A DNA stretch of 64,000 bases, taken from positions 186,001-250,000 of the forward strand of contig NZ_FNPB01000002.1 of the NCBI RefSeq assembly GCF_900107195.1. The letters run 5' to 3'. Both the position numbers and the translations under genes were made by a program. Within the stretch, counting starts at the first letter, position 1, and the number at the start of each line of letters is the position of its first letter. The notes beneath the pieces were generated by a model. That model did not search any database, was not told the origin of the DNA, and was given only the letters and a program-made list of their open reading frames with translations. Below, piece after piece: positions 8,141 through 15,904 of the stretch. This DNA comes from Halobellus clavatus. Lineage in GTDB: Archaea > Halobacteriota > Halobacteria > Halobacteriales > Haloferacaceae.

Positions 8141-9463
8141 TCACTCCGCGCGGGCGACGAGGTCGACGGCCCGTTTTCTGGCAGTCTCGACGACGCGTTC
8201 GGCATCGAGCGTCAGGACCTCGCGATCCCGCATCAGGACGCGGCCATCACAGACCGTGTGGCGAACGTCCGACCCGCGGACGGCGTAGGCGAGGTGACTC
8301 ACGAGGTCGTGCGCTGGCGCGAGATGGGGGGCGTCGAGATCGACGACCGCGAGGTCGGCGGCCGCACCGGCTTCGATCCGACCGCCCGGGAGCGAGAGCG
8401 CTGTCGCGCCGCCCTGCGTCGCCATCCGGACCGCTTCTGCCGCCGGCACTGCCGCCGCGTCGTCGGCGCCGAGTTTGCCGAGCATCGCGGCGTCGCGGAG
8501 TTCGTCGAAGAGGTCGAGATCGTTGTTCGAGGCGGCGCCGTCGGTGCCGAGTGCGACCGTCACGCCCGCGTCGGCGAGTTGCTGTACCGGGGCGATCCCG
8601 GAGGCGAGTTTCATATTCGACGCGGGGCAGTGGACGACCGCGGTGTCGTGCGCCGCGAGGAGGTCGATCTCGCGCTCGTCGACGTGGACGCCGTGTGCGA
8701 GGAACGTCGACTCCGCGAGGAGACCGACGTCCGCGGCGTACTCCATCGGTCGCTCGCCCCGCTCCTCGACGATCGGATCGACCTCGTCGCGCGTCTCGTT
8801 GGCGTGCGCGTGGATCGGGACGCCGGCGTCGCGCGCGCTCTCGACGGCCTCCCGGAGGAGCGAGTCCTCGACGGTCGTGAGCGAATGCGGCATCACCGCC
8901 GTCCGGACACGGCCGTCGGCCGCCCCGTCGTACTCCCGGGCGACGTCGATGCTCTCTCGCACGTCGGCGCGGGCCTCTGGCTCGTCTTTGCCGACGGTGA
9001 CGACGCCGTGGCCGACCCGCGCGCGCAGGCCCGCCGCCTCGACGGCCTCGACGATCTCTGGAACGTGGAAGTACATATCGCCGAACGCCGTCGTTCCCGA
9101 GCGGATCATCTCGACGATGCCCAACTCGGCGCCGGCGCGGACGTCCGCCGCGGTGAGTTCGGCTTCGGCTGGCCAGATGTCCTCCTGGAGCCACGCGTCC
9201 AGGGGCTTGTCGTCGGCGTAGCCCCGCAGCAGCGTCATCGCCACGTGCGTGTGCGCGTTGACGAGTCCGGGAATCACCAGCCCGCCTGACGCGTCGAGCG
9301 TCGCGTCGGGGCCGTCGCCGGCCACCGGATCGTCGGCCGCAGCGTCCGCACCGACCGCGCGGATCGTTCCTGTCTCGCGGTCGATCAGCACGTCCGCGTC
9401 GACGACGTCGAACGCCGGCGTGAGGACCCGCCCGCCGGCGACCAGAAGCGTGTTCGAAGCCAT
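8141..9463 (-). CDS. Amidohydrolase: SAH / 5'-deoxyadenosine / MTA deaminase-like
   Basis: 440 residues from MASNTLLVAGGRVLTP; the longer open frame upstream lacks protein-like character. It is a metal-dependent deaminase of the TIM-barrel family. Metal ligands are visible in NAHTHVAMTLLRGYADD, HANETRDEVDPI, LAHGVHVDEREIDLLA with VVHCPASNMKLASGIAPV, and LGTDGAASNNDLDLFDELR. In this family the purine ring of S-adenosylhomocysteine, 5'-deoxyadenosine or methylthioadenosine is deaminated to the inosine form. Together with the nearby SAH/SIH hydrolase this points to recycling of S-adenosylmethionine by-products. The exact substrate cannot be told from sequence alone. Confidence 0.88.
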   Translation of the reverse strand: MASNTLLVAGGRVLTPAFDVVDADVLIDRETGTIRAVGADAAADDPVAGDGPDATLDASGGLVIPGLVNAHTHVAMTLLRGYADDKPLDAWLQEDIWPAEAELTAADVRAGAELGIVEMIRSGTTAFGDMYFHVPEIVEAVEAAGLRARVGHGVVTVGKDEPEARADVRESIDVAREYDGAADGRVRTAVMPHSLTTVEDSLLREAVESARDAGVPIHAHANETRDEVDPIVEERGERPMEYAADVGLLAESTFLAHGVHVDEREIDLLAAHDTAVVHCPASNMKLASGIAPVQQLADAGVTVALGTDGAASNNDLDLFDELRDAAMLGKLGADDAAAVPAAEAVRMATQGGATALSLPGGRIEAGAAADLAVVDLDAPHLAPAHDLVSHLAYAVRGSDVRHTVCDGRVLMRDREVLTLDAERVVETARKRAVDLVARAE

Positions 9464-9566
9464 ACGCGCCGTACCGACGGCGGGGGTATGAGCGTGTCGT
9501 CTGCCCGCGAGCGGAGACGCGTCGCCGCCGTGCGCCACAACGACGGTCACAGCGGTTCTCGCAGAA

Positions 9567-9573
9567 CTTAAAC
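9567..9573 (+). promoter_or_regulatory. TATA box of eIF1A gene
   Basis: CTTAAAC is centred 27 bases before the ATG at 9597, which predicts a leaderless transcript. The same box shape precedes the KH-protein gene. Confidence 0.6.
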
Positions 9574-9596
9574 CGGGGCGTGACGAACGCTCGCGT

Positions 9597-9887
9597 ATGA
9601 GCGACGACGAGAACGGGGGGCGACGTGACCTCCGGATGCCCGACGACGACGAGGTGTTCGCCGTCGTTACCAATATGCTCGGAGCGAACCGCGTGAAAGT
9701 CCGGTGCGCCGACGGCGTCGAACGGACCGCACGTATCCCTGGCCGGATGCAAAAACGGATCTGGATCCGCGAGGACGACGTCGTCCTCGTCGAACCGTGG
9801 GACTGGCAGGACGAGAAGGCCGACGTCGTCTGGCGATACGAAAAGTCCGAGGCCGATCAACTCCGCGAGGAAGGACACATCCAGTGA
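9597..9887 (+). CDS. eif1A: Translation initiation factor aIF1A
   Basis: 96 residues. S1/OB-fold factor that helps load initiator tRNA and select the start codon on the small ribosomal subunit. The core reads [36 protein letters not shown] and [20 protein letters not shown], which matches archaeal aIF1A. The N terminus ([19 protein letters not shown]) is a short basic/acidic tail. It is followed on the same strand by the Rio1 kinase and a KH protein, a grouping long known in archaea for translation and ribosome assembly. Confidence 0.96.
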   Translation: MSDDENGGRRDLRMPDDDEVFAVVTNMLGANRVKVRCADGVERTARIPGRMQKRIWIREDDVVLVEPWDWQDEKADVVWRYEKSEADQLREEGHIQ

Positions 9888-9930
9888 TCCGAGTTCGCGG
9901 GGGCATCGTTCGCCGACCGAGGCTGCGTCG

Positions 9931-10872
9931 ATGACTGACTCCGATCCCGACGACTCCGAGGAGTTCGGCTTTCTGGAACCCGAGGAGGCGGCGGGCCCCG
10001 GCGACGAGTGGGAAGAGATCGACGTCAGCGACACCGAAGCCGACCGGATCGCCCGGCAGCGAGACAGGGAGTTCGACCAGTTTCGCAAGCGTCTGAAGGA
10101 CGCCGACCAGTTCAAAGTCGAACAGTCGGTCTTCGACGACGCCACGTTCGCGGCGATCTACAAACTCGTCCAAGACGGTCACGTCGACGCCTTCGGCGGG
10201 CCGATTTCGACTGGCAAAGAAGCGAACGTCTACGAGGCGCTCGGGAACAAAGACGGACACGACCGGGACGTCGCGATCAAGATCTACCGGATCAACGCCT
10301 CGAACTTCCGGCAGATGCGGGAGTACCTCGAGGGCGACCCGCGGTTCGAGGGCCTCGGCAGCGACAAGAAACAGGTCGTCCTGGCGTGGACCCAAAAGGA
10401 GTTCGCGAACCTCACGCGGGCCCGACAGGCCGGTGTGCGGGTGCCGGAACCCATCGCCGTCGAGCGGAACGTCCTCGTGATGGAACTCGTCGGCCTCGTC
10501 GAAGAGCGGGCGCGTCGCCTCGCGGAGGTCGACGTCGAGAACCCCGAGACGGCCTACGAGGTCGTCCGCGAGTACATGCGCCGACTCTACGCGGCGGGAC
10601 TGGTCCACGGCGACCTCTCGGAGTACAATATGATCATCCACGACGGCGAACTCGTCGTGATCGATCTCGGGCAGGCCGTGACGATCCACCACCCCAACGC
10701 CGAGGAGTTCCTCCGGCGCGACTGCCGGAACGTGGCCGGATTCTTCAGCCGGCAGGGCCTCGACCGCGAGTGGCAGGACCTCCACGCGTTCGTCACCGAC
10801 GTCGAACCCGAACCGGGCGGCACCCCCGACGGGCCGGACGGACCGGATCCGACCGGTGACTCGGACGCGTAG
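9931..10872 (+). CDS. rio1: RIO1-type serine/threonine protein kinase
   Basis: 313 residues. Atypical kinase/ATPase needed for late small-subunit maturation. Visible elements: an N-terminal acidic region (1-60), FGGPISTGKEANVYEALG (modified P-loop), VAIKIYRIN (catalytic Lys), the hinge NVLVMELVG, the catalytic loop GLVHGDLSEYNMI and the metal-binding VVIDLGQAV. The last ~30 residues are Pro/Gly/Asp-rich and unstructured. It lies between aIF1A and the KH protein; the KH protein resembles Dim2/Krr1, a known partner step in ribosome assembly (established for eukaryotes and archaea). Confidence 0.95.
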   Translation: MTDSDPDDSEEFGFLEPEEAAGPGDEWEEIDVSDTEADRIARQRDREFDQFRKRLKDADQFKVEQSVFDDATFAAIYKLVQDGHVDAFGGPISTGKEANVYEALGNKDGHDRDVAIKIYRINASNFRQMREYLEGDPRFEGLGSDKKQVVLAWTQKEFANLTRARQAGVRVPEPIAVERNVLVMELVGLVEERARRLAEVDVENPETAYEVVREYMRRLYAAGLVHGDLSEYNMIIHDGELVVIDLGQAVTIHHPNAEEFLRRDCRNVAGFFSRQGLDREWQDLHAFVTDVEPEPGGTPDGPDGPDPTGDSDA

Positions 10873-10904
10873 GCCCGTACCACTCGTGTCCCCGCGAAGG
10901 AACG

Positions 10905-10911
10905 CTTAAAC
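10905..10911 (+). promoter_or_regulatory. TATA box of KH-protein gene
   Basis: CTTAAAC is centred 27 bases before the ATG at 10935. The KH gene therefore has its own promoter although it follows rio1 closely. Confidence 0.6.
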
Positions 10912-10934
10912 CGCTTCGCCGGGTAGCAGGCCGT

Positions 10935-11477
10935 ATGAAACACGTGAAGGTACCGCAGGATCGGATCGGCGTCCTCATCGGTGAGGGCGGTGAGACGATG
11001 CGGGAGATCGAACGTCGCGCGGAGGTGCGGCTCGACATCGACTCCGAGAGCGGAGCGGTCGCGATCGACGACGTCGGCGACCCCGTCTCAGGGATGCTCG
11101 CACCCGACATCGTGCGGGCGATCGGCCGGGGCTTCACGCCCGAATCCGCGCTCTCTCTGCTGGACGACGAGCTCCGGACGTTCGAGCTCGTCGATCTCGA
11201 ATCGCACACCCGGAACAAGAACGACCTCCAGCGACAGAAGGGACGGCTCATCGGCGAAGACGGCCGGACCCGAGAGCTGATGGAAGAGCTCACGGGCGCA
11301 GAAGTCGTCATCAAGGGCACGACGCTCGGCGTGATCGGCCAGCCCGAAGAGGTCGACGCGGTCCGCCGCGCGGTCGGGATGATCCTCGACGGAGCCCCAC
11401 ACGGTGCCGTCTACTCGTTCCTCGAACGGAAACACAACGAACTCACCCGCGGCTTCGACGTCCGACAGTCGGGCTAG
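10935..11477 (+). CDS. KH-domain RNA-binding protein (Dim2/Krr1-like)
   Basis: 180 residues with two KH domains. The first has the GxxG loop in RIGVLIGEGGETMREIE. The second has KGRLIGEDGRTRELMEELTG and VVIKGTTLGVIG. The C-terminal helix region is VYSFLERKHNELTRGFDVRQ. The archaeal homologue of eukaryotic Pno1/Dim2 binds 16S rRNA near the 3' end and interacts functionally with Rio1. It has its own TATA box. In many haloarchaea the next genes are topoisomerase VI; here a DICT protein follows on the other strand. Confidence 0.93.
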   Translation: MKHVKVPQDRIGVLIGEGGETMREIERRAEVRLDIDSESGAVAIDDVGDPVSGMLAPDIVRAIGRGFTPESALSLLDDELRTFELVDLESHTRNKNDLQRQKGRLIGEDGRTRELMEELTGAEVVIKGTTLGVIGQPEEVDAVRRAVGMILDGAPHGAVYSFLERKHNELTRGFDVRQSG

Positions 11478-11494
11478 TTTCACCGAACGCGGAC

Positions 11495-12268
11495 TTACGC
11501 CGAGCCGTACCGCTCGGTCAGATGCCGCCGAACCCGGTCGGCGGCCTCGGTTCCGAGCTTCCAGATGCCGTCCCACTCGTCGTCGTCGTCGGTGACCGCC
11601 ACGAGCGCCGCGCCCTGGGCATCGGCACCGGGCGGAGGCGTGAAGACCACGAACCAGCCGTTTCTGATCTCCGGGACGTCGTCGTTGTGGACGGTCAGCG
11701 ACCGCGGCCGTACCCGGCCGGGGTCGCCGATCCCGTACACGTGAATATCGAGATCGGTGTTCGTCAGGCGCTCGTACGCGCGCTCGGTCCCCCGTTCGTC
11801 GACGATCCGCGAGAGCCGCTGAAAGCCCGTGTGGAGTTCTCCGCTGCCGTACTGAAGCGCCATCGACTCGATGTAACGGGAGATCTCGATGAGGAGGAGT
11901 TTGCCTTTCGTGCCAGCGGGATAGCCGCGAACGTGGAACCGCGTCCCTTCCAGGTGGCGGATGACGTCGGGCGTCCGAACCTCTTCGAGCGGGCGTGAAC
12001 CGGTGACGTAGATGTCGGAGTTGACCGCCAGCACCGAGTCCCGGACATCGGCAAACGGCGATTCGGCGACGATGCTTCCGTCGCGTCGAAGCTGGACGAC
12101 GTCGGCGTCTGAGAGGACCCGGGTCGCCTCGGAGACGGAGATCGGTTGCTCGCCGAACAGCGAGTCGAGCATCTCCGCCACCATTGGGGGTTGTTCACTG
12201 TTAACGATCGATAGCGACGTCTGTTGCCCTCCGGACGCAAACTCCTCGATGAACTCCCGGAGTGCCAT
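11495..12268 (-). CDS. DICT sensory domain-containing protein
   Basis: 257 residues from MALREFIEEFASG; an in-frame ATG at 12295 (MPKVRIETV...) and a GTG at 12301 are alternatives. The pattern fits haloarchaeal DICT-domain proteins: SLSIVNSEQPPMVAEMLDSL, then YIESMALQYGSGELHTGFQR, then YERLTNTDLDIHVYG, a charged strand NGWFVVFTPP, and the closing DEWDGIWKLGTEAADRVRR. DICT is a sensor domain often linked to light or signal proteins; no output domain is present here. The gene has a clear minus-strand TATA box and a perfect palindrome just downstream of it, and is divergent from the thermosome gene. Confidence 0.75.
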   Translation of the reverse strand: MALREFIEEFASGGQQTSLSIVNSEQPPMVAEMLDSLFGEQPISVSEATRVLSDADVVQLRRDGSIVAESPFADVRDSVLAVNSDIYVTGSRPLEEVRTPDVIRHLEGTRFHVRGYPAGTKGKLLLIEISRYIESMALQYGSGELHTGFQRLSRIVDERGTERAYERLTNTDLDIHVYGIGDPGRVRPRSLTVHNDDVPEIRNGWFVVFTPPPGADAQGAALVAVTDDDDEWDGIWKLGTEAADRVRRHLTERYGSA

Positions 12269-12309
12269 CACCGTCTCTATGCGCACTTTAGGCATTAGCA
12301 CTTTGCCAC

Positions 12310-12327
12310 GGTATCACGCCTGATACC
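12310..12327. promoter_or_regulatory. Operator-like palindrome before the DICT gene
   Basis: Perfect inverted repeat GGTATCA-CGCC-TGATACC. It lies between the minus-strand TATA box (12331-12337) and the expected transcription start near 12307, the place where a bound repressor would block initiation. Confidence 0.6.
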
Positions 12328-12330
12328 ACG

Positions 12331-12337
12331 TATAAAA
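12331..12337 (-). promoter_or_regulatory. TATA box of the DICT-domain gene
   Basis: On the minus strand this reads TTTTATA. It predicts a start of transcription near 12307, giving a short leader to the ATG at 12295 or about 39 bases to the preferred ATG at 12268. Confidence 0.65.
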
Positions 12338-12408
12338 CCCAGTAATGTGAGAGAAGTTAACACACATTTTGCCGCCGTAAGCGGGTATCTAGACGCCCAT
12401 AGCGATAC

Positions 12409-12417
12409 TTTTATATA
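12409..12417 (+). promoter_or_regulatory. TATA box of thermosome gene
   Basis: TTTTATATA is centred about 31 bases before the ATG at 12444. It is one of the strongest TATA boxes in the window, as expected for an abundant heat-inducible chaperonin. Confidence 0.75.
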
Positions 12418-12443
12418 GAATCACAAACAATCCTTCGGTGTAC

Positions 12444-14132
12444 ATGAGTCAGCGAATGCAGCAGGGCCAGCCTATGATCATTCTGGGCGAGGACTCCCAG
12501 CGCACACAGGGCAAAGACGCACAGTCGATGAACATCTCGGCGGGGAAAGCCGTCGCCGAATCCGTTCGGACCACGCTCGGTCCGAAAGGGATGGACAAGA
12601 TGCTCGTCGATTCCGGCGGGTCCGTCGTCGTCACGAACGACGGCGTAACCATTCTTAAAGAGATGGACATCGACCACCCGGCGGCGAACATGATCGTCGA
12701 AGTCTCCGAGACCCAGGAGGACGAGGTCGGAGACGGAACGACGACCGCCGTCGTCGTGGCCGGTGAACTCCTCGATCAGGCCGAGGAGCTCATCGAGCAG
12801 GACGTCCACGCCACCACCATCGCGCAGGGATACCGCCAGGCTGCAGAGAAAGCCAAGGAGATCCTCGAGGAGAACGCCATCGAGGTCTCCGAAGAGGACA
12901 CCGAGACGCTCGTCAAGATCGCCGAGACGGCGATGACGGGCAAGGGCGCCGAGTCCTCGAAGGACCTCCTCGCCGAACTCGTCGTCGACGCCGTGCTTGC
13001 GGTCGCCGACGACGACAGCATCGACACCGACAACGTCTCCGTCGAGAAGGTCGTCGGCGGCTCGATCGACAACTCCGAGCTCGTCGAGGGCGTCATCGTG
13101 GACAAAGAGCGCGTCCACGAGAACATGCCCTTCGGTGTCGAGGACGCCAACGTCGCGCTGTTCGACGGCGCGCTGGAAGTCCGCGAGACCGAGATCGACG
13201 CCGAGGTCAACGTCACTGACCCCGACCAGCTTCAGCAGTTCCTCGACCAGGAAGAAGAGCAGCTCAAAGAGATGGTCGACCAGCTCGTCGAGGTCGGTAC
13301 CGACGTCGTCTTCGTCGGTGACGGCATCGACGATATGGCCCAGCACTACCTCGCGAAGGAGGGCATCCTGGCAGTCCGCCGCGCGAAGTCCTCCGACCTG
13401 AAGCGGCTCGCCCGCGCGACCGGCGGCAACGTCGTCGGCTCGCTCGACGACATCGAGGCCGACGACCTCGGCTTCGCCGGCTCCGTCGCCCAGAAGGACA
13501 TCGGCGGCGACGAGCGCATCTTCGTCGAGGACGTCGAGGACGCCAAGTCCGTCACGCTCATCCTCCGCGGTGGCACCGAGCACGTCGTCGACGAACTCGA
13601 GCGCGCCATCGAGGACTCGCTCGGCGTCGTCAAGACGACGCTCGAAGACGGCAAGGTCCTGCCCGGCGGCGGCGCCAGCGAGACCGAACTGTCGATGGAG
13701 CTCGGCGAGTTCGCCAGCTCCGTCGGCGGCCGCGAACAGCTCGCGATCGAAGCGTTCACCGAGGCGCTCGACATCATCCCGCGAACGCTCGCCGAGAATG
13801 CCGGCCTCGACCCCATCGAGTCGCTCGTCAACCTCCGCAAGGAGCACTCCGACGGCGACTTCGGTGCCGGCCTCGACGCCTACACCGGTGAGATCGTCAA
13901 CATGGAGGACGACGGCGTCGTCGAACCCCTCCGCGTGAAGACGCAGGCCATCGAGTCCGCCACCGAGGCGGCCGTGATGATCCTCCGCATCGACGACGTC
14001 ATCGCTGCTGGCGACCTCAAGGGCGGCGGCACCGACGACGGCGGCGACGACGGCGGCGCGCCCGGAGCCGGCGGCCCCGGCGGCGGTATGGGCGGCATGG
14101 GCGGCATGGGCGGTATGGGCGGCGCAATGTAA
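12444..14132 (+). CDS. ths: Thermosome (group II chaperonin) subunit
   Basis: 562 residues from [20 protein letters not shown]; a GTG two codons upstream is an alternative. ATP-driven double-ring chaperonin that folds proteins in the cytoplasm. ATP-site motifs: [46 protein letters not shown] and, near the end, [13 protein letters not shown]. The tail is a Gly/Met-rich repeat ([15 protein letters not shown]) that in thermosomes and GroEL projects into the cavity. A strong TATA box lies upstream, and a short T-run follows at 14205-14208. Which paralogue (A, B or C) it is cannot be told here. Confidence 0.97.
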   Translation: MSQRMQQGQPMIILGEDSQRTQGKDAQSMNISAGKAVAESVRTTLGPKGMDKMLVDSGGSVVVTNDGVTILKEMDIDHPAANMIVEVSETQEDEVGDGTTTAVVVAGELLDQAEELIEQDVHATTIAQGYRQAAEKAKEILEENAIEVSEEDTETLVKIAETAMTGKGAESSKDLLAELVVDAVLAVADDDSIDTDNVSVEKVVGGSIDNSELVEGVIVDKERVHENMPFGVEDANVALFDGALEVRETEIDAEVNVTDPDQLQQFLDQEEEQLKEMVDQLVEVGTDVVFVGDGIDDMAQHYLAKEGILAVRRAKSSDLKRLARATGGNVVGSLDDIEADDLGFAGSVAQKDIGGDERIFVEDVEDAKSVTLILRGGTEHVVDELERAIEDSLGVVKTTLEDGKVLPGGGASETELSMELGEFASSVGGREQLAIEAFTEALDIIPRTLAENAGLDPIESLVNLRKEHSDGDFGAGLDAYTGEIVNMEDDGVVEPLRVKTQAIESATEAAVMILRIDDVIAAGDLKGGGTDDGGDDGGAPGAGGPGGGMGGMGGMGGMGGAM

Positions 14133-14362
14133 GCGCGGCTCGACACGCCACGCCACCCCTCCCCGACCGCGACGCAGCACCGTCCGCCGACTACCGCGAT
14201 CCGATTTTCTTCGACGGCGAACCGAAACCCGCCAGCGGCATCGCTCAGCGGCGTCGATCGTTCGTCCGGACGATACCACGAGAGTGCAGGACTCGAGAGA
14301 GAAGACAGCGGGAATCGGCCCGTCAGTGGGGCGCGAGTTCAGCGGGAGTCAGCGACCGCGGG

Positions 14363-14527
14363 TCACTCGGTCCGATCGATGTCGATCTGCTCGCGGATGG
14401 CGGCCAGCTCTTCGGAGTCCGCGAGCGCCTCGACCTGCGTCCGGAAGTGCCGCTCGCACAGCCCGACCTTGATCCCGTCCTTCTCCGCGGCGTACGCGGC
14501 GTCCCGGTCGCAGTAGTGGCACTTCAT
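14363..14527 (-). CDS. Small zinc-ribbon protein (DUF6757-like)
   Basis: 54 residues from MKCHYCDRDAAYAAEKDG; the frame opens further upstream but this start places the CxxC at the very N terminus. Cys residues in CHYC and a later LCERHF (C and H) form a probable zinc site. The C-terminal half is a helix (TQVEALADSEELAAIREQ). Such mini-proteins of one zinc knuckle plus helix are common in haloarchaea; their function is unknown. It lies downstream of the PHP phosphoesterase on the same strand with a 65-base gap. Confidence 0.75.
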   Translation of the reverse strand: MKCHYCDRDAAYAAEKDGIKVGLCERHFRTQVEALADSEELAAIREQIDIDRTE

Positions 14528-14592
14528 ACGTGGGTCTTGGTGCTCGACGGGATTTAACTCTGTGCTCCCAGCTATCGGTGCCGAGAACATCC

Positions 14593-15423
14593 TCACCGAT
14601 CCAGCAGCCGCTCGGCGATCGCATCGAACGCCGATTTCGGCGGGCCGTCGACGCCGAGCGTCCGGTCATGTGCGTCGGACCCGCCCGTGCGGAGGAGGTC
14701 GGCGTCGGCCGCACGTTCGTCGATCAGCGCCGTCTCCTCGCGCGCTGCACTCGCCCCGCTGTACGGGTAGTACCGCTCGACGGCATCGAGTTCGCTGGCG
14801 CGATCGAGCGCCCGCTCGGGATCGGGATACCTGAACGGATGCGCCAGCCCGACGAGAGCACAGGCCTCCTGCAGAACCTCGGCGCCCTCCTCGAACGTCG
14901 GGACGTACCGCTCGACGTAGCACGGCCCGTCGTCGCCGATCAGATGCTCGAACGCGCCGTCGTAGTCGTAGGGGGCGTCGCTCTCGGCGATCGCGCGGGC
15001 GATGTTCGGTCGCCCGAGGCCCGCGCGGAGTTCCACGTCGAGGTCGACGTCGAGTCGCGCTTCGACCCGGCGGACGATCGCGGCCCCGCGACGTTTCCGG
15101 TCCGCCTGGATCCGCTCCGTGATCGATCGGAGTTCGTCGGCTGCCTCGACGCCGTAGCCGAGCAGGTCGAGCCGCTGCTCGTCGGTTTCGACGCGGAGTT
15201 CGATCCCCCGGACTACGGTCACGCCGTGGCTGGTCGTCACGGGGGCGTCGAGGTCGGGGTGAATCCTGTCGTGATCCGTGACGGCGACGACGTCGACGCC
15301 GCCCGCCCGTGCCGCCGCCGGCAGTTCGGGAACCGTCAGGACGCCGTCTGAGGCGGTCGTATGGACGTGGAGGTCCGCCGCCGGTCCAGCGTCGTCTGGC
15401 GCGTCGGCTCGGTCAGCACTCAC
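14593..15423 (-). CDS. PHP-domain phosphoesterase
   Basis: 276 residues. The metal-binding PHP motifs are complete: ADLHVHTTASDGVLTVPEL (HxH), VAVTDHDRIHPD, VVRGIELRVETDEQRLDLLG, CALVGLAHPFRYPDP and LRTGGSDAHDR. These proteins include histidinol phosphatase-like and nucleotide phosphodiesterases such as the 3',5'-nucleoside bisphosphate phosphatases. The substrate is not determined. Minus-strand TATA candidate ATAAAA at 15446-15453 lies 26 bases upstream. It is divergent from a DUF5789 gene across an AT-rich spacer. Confidence 0.88.
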   Translation of the reverse strand: MSADRADAPDDAGPAADLHVHTTASDGVLTVPELPAAARAGGVDVVAVTDHDRIHPDLDAPVTTSHGVTVVRGIELRVETDEQRLDLLGYGVEAADELRSITERIQADRKRRGAAIVRRVEARLDVDLDVELRAGLGRPNIARAIAESDAPYDYDGAFEHLIGDDGPCYVERYVPTFEEGAEVLQEACALVGLAHPFRYPDPERALDRASELDAVERYYPYSGASAAREETALIDERAADADLLRTGGSDAHDRTLGVDGPPKSAFDAIAERLLDR

Positions 15424-15445
15424 GGCTGTGCGTCGCCGCTGAACC

Positions 15446-15556
15446 GTTTTATTCCTTGTGTGTCGGTGAAATGCATATTAGTGGCGTAATATTTGATATT
15501 AGGATATATTACGTATTAACCTTCCTCAAATACCATAACAGAAAACCATTAAGAAC
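15446..15556. promoter_or_regulatory. AT-rich divergent promoter region
   Basis: This stretch has unusually low GC compared with the rest of the window. It holds a minus-strand TATA box for the PHP gene (15446-15453), a perfect 8-bp inverted repeat CGTAATAT / ATATTACG (15485-15492 and 15506-15513), and a plus-strand box ATTAAG near 15548-15553, about 30 bases before the DUF5789 start. Confidence 0.6.
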
Positions 15557-15580
15557 CTCCGGCGCTTGCAGTTGGATGTA

Positions 15581-15865
15581 ATGCGCTTGAACCGCACTGG
15601 CGAACTCATCGACGCTCACGAGTTCCCGGCCACGACCGAGGAACTCATCGAGGCGTACGGCGATCAGGTCATCGAACTCCCGAACGGGTCCGCACGCCTC
15701 GGAGACGTACTCGCTCGTGCGGGTTCAGAGACGTACACCGACTCCAAAGACGCCCGGTCGGCACTCCACTGTGGGCTCGGTCACGAGGCTATCGGCCGGC
15801 GATACTACAGCGACCGCGACGCCTACACGACCGGCGAGGACGGCCCTCAGCAGGTCTCCTTCTGA
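15581..15865 (+). CDS. DUF5789 family protein
   Basis: 94 residues from MRLNRTGELIDAHEFPATTE; an upstream ATG is possible but adds only MQLDV. Typical features of this short haloarchaeal family: DAHEFPATTEELIEAYGD, a middle LGDVLARAGSETYTDSKDAR, GHEAIGRRYYSDRDAYTTGE and the closing PQQVSF. Function unknown. A shorter relative lies at 41260-41517 and shares LNR[T/I]G, the DA-x-E-[F/Y]-P segment and the GDVL segment. The promoter lies in a marked AT-rich region. Confidence 0.85.
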   Translation: MRLNRTGELIDAHEFPATTEELIEAYGDQVIELPNGSARLGDVLARAGSETYTDSKDARSALHCGLGHEAIGRRYYSDRDAYTTGEDGPQQVSF

Positions 15866-15889
15866 GGCCGCGCTGGGACTGCGGTCCGA

Positions 15890-15895
15890 TTTTTT
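15890..15895 (+). terminator. T-run terminator
   Basis: Six T residues follow the DUF5789 stop by 24 bases, in a GC-rich context. T-tracts end transcription in archaea. The convergent gene ends just beyond at 15905. Confidence 0.5.
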
Positions 15896-15904
15896 CGACG
15901 CGAA

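Noticed and set aside
12411-14279. Long open frame antisense to the thermosome gene
   Set aside because: It mirrors the high GC and codon bias of the real gene; the sense strand has unmistakable chaperonin motifs and a TATA box.
15566-15580. Upstream ATG of the DUF5789 gene
   Set aside because: The internal ATG gives the family-like start MRLNRTGE and better spacing to the TATA box.
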